Below the pieces are notes generated by a model that saw only the letters and a program-made list of their open reading frames with translations, was not told the DNA's origin and made no database searches. The position numbers and the translations under genes are program-made. A stretch of DNA of 64,000 nt from Selaginella tamariscina (lineage: Eukaryota; Streptophyta; Lycopodiopsida; Selaginellales; Selaginellaceae), in assembly GCA_003024785.1 (NCBI GenBank), contig PUQB01000176.1:310001-374000 (forward strand). The letters are read 5' to 3'. Position 1 is the first letter of the stretch. Every line of letters starts with the position of its first letter. Below are positions 58,406-64,000 of the stretch, piece after piece.

Positions 58406-59477
58406 TCAACCGGCTTGAACAAGTGTTATCAAGAAAGAGTGCCCGGCAGTCACAATCTCATCCTTGTCCACAGCCACCACTTCACTCGAACTCTTCGTCT
58501 CCAAAACAAAGCCACCTTCCGCAACAGTAGCAGGGGTTGCCACAAGCTTGCCCTTCTTACCCTTTTTCCTGACCCCGTCGGTGGAACTTCAACCAGCCTC
58601 CACCGCACCTTATAACTCGACAGATCGTATGCACCTGATGCAAACACCCTCGCAATTAACGGAACTTTAGTTGATTCGCCTGCACCAGAAAGCGCACACT
58701 ATGTTAAGCATCAGTGTGTGTGTGTGTGTGAGTGAGAGAGAGAGTACGTGAACACGCGAGACACACGGAGACGAATGCACGAGTGTGTGTGCAATCTTCA
58801 TTCAACTTATACAAACGTGAAGCTCTAGTAATCACTTATGGCACAAACACGCACATATGTGCACAATGTGTGGGAGTAAAGGGGGCTTACCTGAGGCAAG
58901 CTGTAAACAAGTGACGGACTTGAAGGTGGACCACATGTATGATCCACAGGGGACAAGCTTGTTATGAGTTGCCACAAGCGTAGGTGATGCTGAAGACGCA
59001 AGGTCCTCCAAAGTTGGTGGGGGAGAAGCACTCCGCCAGCCTGGTGATGCCACATCGTCCGGGTCAACGGTCTCAACTTCGATCAATACCGTTGACTGTG
59101 AACAGTTCCGTAGTGCCACCGAGACGCTGACTTCGCAAACTGGTTGTTTCATAAAGTCGTGTTGGATGCATCTCGGACCCTCCATTGCCCAAACAAGCTC
59201 TTGAGGACTTTCAACTCTGCTCAAAGGATTATTCATAGGAAGAGTAGTTGTATATGCCATGTAAGTATTGGTATATTATCGAATATATATAGTAGTAGTT
59301 GAGAGCATACTAACCTGCAGTGACAAAGATGATGGCTAGCAAAACGGAAACTGTCACGAGAGCCGACAGTCTTCTCTGTTATCATGTCATCTTGCTGTCC
59401 TGTGATTAATACAATGTCCACGCTTGGAGCCTGACTCAAACCCAGTAACTAATTAGCTAATTACAAAACTAACTCTC

Positions 59478-59519
<42 letters not shown>

Positions 59520-62500
59520 AACGGAACCACAACCTGATCAAGATTTTGCTGAAGAAGCTTCTCTTGTTGATGGAAATAAGAAAGCGGACCGGCACGAACG
59601 TTGACAAGAGGTTCTGCACCAAGCTGTACATTACCACCATTATCCTCCATTTGTAAATCATCTCGTTTTTTCTGCATAGCATTTAAATAATGATAAAAGC
59701 GGCTTTTTACTCATAGAAATAATGAAGACATAAATACAGTTCTAAGAGAATATAATACTGTCACATATATGTAGAAGACTAACCTTCAATACAAAGAAGA
59801 GAGAAGATGACTGCATTGCAGGAAGCAGTTGAGAAGGAGAAACAGAGGCAGAGAGGTATGCGGAGGTTTCACATTGAGCCGTTTGTTGCAAAGGTGTGAA
59901 ACTCCACTCGTCTCCAATGCACGAGACTTGACGTAACCAGAAACTCTCCGAACCATGACTGTTCCTCACATCTATCCGCATAAGGTAATGCTCCAACCTC
60001 ACTGGGCTCGGTGAAACTTGCAGATAAACTTGTAGTGATGGTATCACCTATAATATATGTTGCATATACAAGAGTGTGTGCATGAAAACATAAAAACTAA
60101 AGAGTATTTGGGGCACACACCGCACAAGTATATATACATCTTCATGCGTGTGCATATATATTTATATATATCAAAAACCTGTAGAGCGTACGACATTCGA
60201 ACAGTTCGGTGTTTCAGACTTGTTGGTCCACACGCTTCGAAATAAACTACCGTGCTAAACGTAAATTCTCCTTCATCTCGTGCATGCAACCATAAAGGCC
60301 ACAACAACGTAGATTTACCGTCCAGAGTAATATCCTTATTTTACAATTAAAAAAGCTACATTACCAGTGCTTTATAAATGCAAATAGTTACCTGTGGAAA
60401 GCAGAAGATAGAGCTTCCTAGTTCACAGCAAGTATTATCCTCCTTGGCTACTTCTAAACAATTTGGAAACTCAAGATCAAGATCTCCTTGTGAACCAACC
60501 ATTAAAAAACCAGGATGGCTGGTTTTCAGTTTCAAATTCTGTAGAGTAACAGTTTGTTTAGGCTTTATGATTATCATGATATTAACATGCAGTTTTACCC
60601 GTATAGAAGCGTGAGAAGAGTTCTGTAGCTCCAAAACTATGCGTCGGAGCTCGCCTTTGTTCAGCCTCAAAGGGAGCTCGTGCATGGCAATCTCCAGCCT
60701 TGGCATGTGCTGAAAGTAAGTTAAATCATTTTAGTGTTTAGCTTTCTCTTTAAACAAATGTAACCATGTATACTTACCGACAAAAGTAGCTGATATTCTA
60801 TACTTGTTATTGAGAGAAGAAAATATTTCAGACACACACACACACACCTCAAGAACGTGGAACTTAAGCCGTTGGTGAGGTGGTAACTCCGCCTTTCCCT
60901 GTTTCGACTTTGATTTTCTACCCTCCCCAAGCGGTGAAAAGTCATAGCGGGCTGGAACTATCCCACATAAAATCCATTTCACACCAACGATTTGCAACTT
61001 TCCTTCTTTCATCGGTTTCACAGTTAAGCAAACCTATACAAGTTCGACATTCTGTCAGTTCTATGATAATAAATACATAACTGACGTGCGCACACACACC
61101 GTTGTATAAGAAGCATCCCAATGAAAGATAAGACTATTTAGTACGCATATTTAATAATCTAAATAAACACGTAGCTATAGAGAATAGTTTTAACGATTAA
61201 ATAAAAATACAAAGTACCTCATGGTTTTCTCCACCTTTCAAAGAAAATGATTCTTTTGACAACACCAAGCTGCACATTAACACAAGTCAACACCCAAGAG
61301 TTCAAAATGGAAAAGAAAGCACATACATTTCCGAGTTCGTTGATTCATTGGCCTCTAAAAAGAAAAATACGTCAGACCGAGAGAGAGAGAGAGAAAAGCT
61401 TTATAGAGCAACACAGGGCCGGGTCTTAAAAAGATCACCTTCGCTTTTCGTTTTGAAGTCGCAAATAAGCTCCATTGATGAAACTTCAATGGCGATCTGT
61501 AATGGATTACTAACATCGAAAACGACAGCAACATTCTCTGCCAAACAAGGCGAAATCAGTAATATTTAGTGCATACATACATACATACATACATAAATAT
61601 ATGTACGGATTATGTAAAATAGCAGTTACATTAAGATTATTATATTAACTATGATTAGGACTTGTTCTGTGTACATATATTTAGATACACGTACGTACAC
61701 GTATGACCCTATTTACTTATTGTATGACTATATGTTCTTTTTGCATACAACGACTGTGATCTTAAACACAGACACATATACACACAATATAGCATCATAA
61801 ATACATATGTAATATTATAAACATACCTCCTGCCACAGAAACATTAAAATCTTTTGCTTGCTTAGTTGTTTTATCCAACCAGGTGGTTACAGATGGCGTG
61901 GTAGCTGGTACAAGTCCCTCCTCTAAAGAAATCCAGACATCTTCTGGTAAGCTAGCCTGTAGCAATAATAAATTAACAACATGGTTAGTATAGAATATAC
62001 AGAGTCTCAATAAATAACTGATTAAGTAAAGCAACAACAAACGGACAGGAACATCTTACGGCAGCAGATGAGGCATATGTCCTGTGATCTTCGAAGCGTA
62101 CGTAGATATACTGTGGTCGTATTGCAGGCAAACATATCGGCAGGACTTCAACCTCCATCCCCAGGCTCTGCATGTTTCCAGTTAGATGCAATTATAAGTA
62201 CATTGAAATCATAACATAAAGACAAAACGCATAAGTGCATAGATGATACGTCACAAACCTGCACAGCGGACAAAAAGTCCTTCAGAAAAATGGCTTGCAT
62301 TGGAGCGGGTTGATGACTACAAGCTAAAATTTTCATGAAGTGTTGAACAGCCGCATCCTGTTGCCCAAGAAATGAGGATATCCTGAACGGAGCAAATACA
62401 TAAAATAGAAACAATGCAGTTTATTTGTGATACAACAATCTTACCGTCCCAGATGGACATTAACATGATCGCTAATATAATGCCATCCTTGACCATCGTA

Positions 62501-63952
62501 TAACGAAGACACGCCCATATAAGCACGTAAGGCATGTTTCTTCTGCAGGTAGAAACTTAAAACTCTATACACATGTATGAAATCGTATGTAGTTTCCTAC
62601 GGCACAGGAGCTTCTAATGCCACACACACACACTACACGGATGCATATGTAATAGTTTTACAGCATTTGTACACACAAGCAGGTGGTAGTCATACCGCAT
62701 ACAGATTCTAGAGAGCGAGAGCTTCTCAAAAACTTAAAACTTGTATGAAATCGTATGTAGTTTCTTATGGTACAGGAGCTTCTAATGCCACACACATACA
62801 CCTACACGGATGCATATGAAATAGTTTACAGCAATTGTACGGTGGTAATCGTACCACATACACGCATACAGATCCTAGAATGTAGATAGACAGATAGATA
62901 CAGACAGACTGACCTGGCCGCCGGCGTTGTATCGCGTTCCAGCTAAAACAAGATGAAAGCCATATTTACGGAGCATAGGCGGGGTACACCGCAAATAGCA
63001 ATAAGCTGACTGTTCTAGCAAAACGCCTGCTTGAAGATGAGCAGCACTGTGCATCTGAAAATAAAAAGAAAGTTACATAGAGCAATATGTGCGAGAACAT
63101 ATGTCACATTATATATATAGGATGCATTATACACAAAAAGTAAGGGAACCTCGACTGCAACTCGAAAGAGCACGTACGCGGCTTCAGGATATTGTCGCCT
63201 TGCTTTATGAACTTCAGACCACCATAGTGCTGTCCTCGTTGCATATCTTGAAGCTGGCAATCCCAACATCTGCAGAGACATCATTTATCACGTTAGTTAG
63301 TCCATATTGGACATATATAATCAATATGTATATACTGGTTTAGGTATATATTAAAAAGGACCTAAAGAAATAATAATAACTTAAAACTAATTTCCATTAC
63401 TTTACTTACTTGATAAGTTATAAATGCACTCTCCAGCGAGTTATCAGCTTCTTTTCTGGATTGGTCTAGTAAGCATAAGCAAATTCCTATCATTTCCTGC
63501 AAGAAGAGAAAACATGTTAACCATAAAGCGAATGTGTGATGCACATCTGCACACGCATATATATACCAAACGTATGGTATGTAAGAGAGAGATACCATTA
63601 CGCCAGCGTATCTTTTGTGAGCTTTGTCCGCTTTGTAATCTACGGAAAGGAGGCGATAGTTTGACAAGGCAAGCTCGTAATCAAACATGAATGAATAATC
63701 TGCAAGAACACGAATCTGAGATTCCACCGAGTTGAACGTGTAGCTGCATGATATGAAAGTTAATTGACGTCGTTACTAAAATAAATAGTCATTGACTACA
63801 TATACGACTACATATACATACACACACACACATATATAATCGCTACCGAAGAAGAGCTTACATTGCTCCGTTTGTTTCTGGAACATCCGAGTCTTTCTTC
63901 CGCCACCAAAGATTTTTAATTGGTTTTTCAAACCCCTTCTGGTTGCTGCCAC
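58406..63952 (-). CDS. TRAPPC8: TRAPP complex subunit TRAPPC8/TRS85, 5' end outside window
   Basis: TRAPPC8 (Trs85) is a specific subunit of the TRAPPIII tethering complex, a Rab/Ypt1 exchange factor for Golgi traffic and autophagy. Twenty-one exons are visible in gene order: 63952-63862, 63743-63596, 63496-63410, 63269-63150, 63054-62914, 62542-62445, 62382-62259, 62167-62060, 61956-61827, 61537-61439, 61354-61327 (28 nt), 61269-61218, 61033-60848, 60709-60599, 60538-60392, 60334-60179, 60047-59784, 59671-59534, 59430-59315, 59216-58891, 58679-58406. Family landmarks: FEKPIKNLWWRKK, IRVLADYSFMFDYELALSNYR, RYATRTALWWSEVHKAR, PPMLRKYGFHLVLAG, FEDHRTYASS, LEEGLVPATTPSVTTWLD, VGVKWILCG and LKTSHPGFLMVGS. 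Joined exons stay in frame. In the last exon the tail fits the family only after a one-base slip near 58561-58582; the unslipped frame ends at 58450. Confidence 0.93.
59481..59519. repeat. (CT)n-(CA)n compound microsatellite in TRAPPC8 intron
   Basis: A CT run followed directly by a CA run lies in the intron between 59430 and 59534. Similar runs occur in other introns (60835-60846, 61378-61396). Confidence 0.85.
62553..62880. repeat. tandem duplication inside a TRAPPC8 intron
   Basis: Two copies of about 155-175 bp (62553-62709 and 62729-62880) share AACTTAAAACT, TGTATGAAATCGTATGTAG, ACAGGAGCTTCTAATGCC and ACACGGATGCATATG. They lie within the largest intron seen in the gene (62543-62913). 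The first copy continues the exon-side acceptor, so the duplication lengthened the intron without touching exons. Confidence 0.8.
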
Positions 63953-64000
63953 CTGAAATAACAACCCTATTTATCAATCACTAGTCTCTCTCTCTCTCTC

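Noticed and set aside
1-64000. tRNA, rRNA or other structural RNA genes
   Set aside because: I looked for tRNA B-box and rRNA words on both strands and saw none that fold into a credible gene.

Overview
This is nuclear DNA from a land plant. The supporting genes are a CYP78A cytochrome P450, TFIID subunit TAF4, exosome subunit RRP4, the mitochondrial 2-oxoglutarate dehydrogenase E1, a plant GDSL esterase and TRAPPC8/TRS85. They carry many very short GT-AG introns (about 46 to 110 nt in most cases), and the intergenic DNA is AT-rich with many CA/TG and GA/CT microsatellites. Such short introns are commoner in non-seed plants (lycophytes, bryophytes) than in most seed plants, but I cannot name the species.

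Layout. 0.3-2.5 kb: a broken CYP78A copy (minus). 4.5-11.05 kb: Ty3/gypsy element A (plus), interrupted by a 1.7-kb solo-LTR-like unit. 11.5-13.9 kb: the intact CYP78A paralogue (minus), same orientation and shared flanks, so the two form a direct duplication later separated by element A. 14.36-22.56 kb: three tightly packed plus-strand housekeeping genes, TAF4, RRP4 and OGDH E1. All three have good splice sites and strong family matches but several 1-2 nt reading-frame slips. 22.6-29.7 kb: gene-free, with a MITE-like element and several copies of the 1.7-kb repeat. 29.98-42.17 kb: a Ty3/gypsy chromovirus (C, plus) with a second, younger chromovirus (D, minus, 31.84-38.00 kb) inside it, proven by a GGCGC target duplication. 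42.2-46.84 kb: a 4.7-kb stretch bounded by long inverted repeats. 47.6-52.2 kb: another copy of the 1.7-kb repeat and a truncated Ty3 element B (minus) that itself holds a 688-bp solo-LTR-like insertion. 52.2-54.0 kb: a decayed multi-exon gene whose C-terminal part resembles N4/N6-type DNA methyltransferases. 54.1-54.6 kb: a broken TM9SF/nonaspanin fragment behind a perfect six-module heat-shock-element array. 57.0-58.2 kb: an intact single-exon GDSL esterase (minus). 58.4-64 kb: TRAPPC8 (minus), 21 exons visible, with its 5' end outside the window.

The genes do not form a pathway. This is ordinary plant gene order broken up by retroelements. The most unusual items are the methyltransferase-like gene, the long inverted-repeat element that appears to have been hit by chromovirus C, the clustering of small indels in the 14-22 kb gene block, and the heat-shock-element array. 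All calls come from reading the sequence and remembered family consensus; no database search was run.
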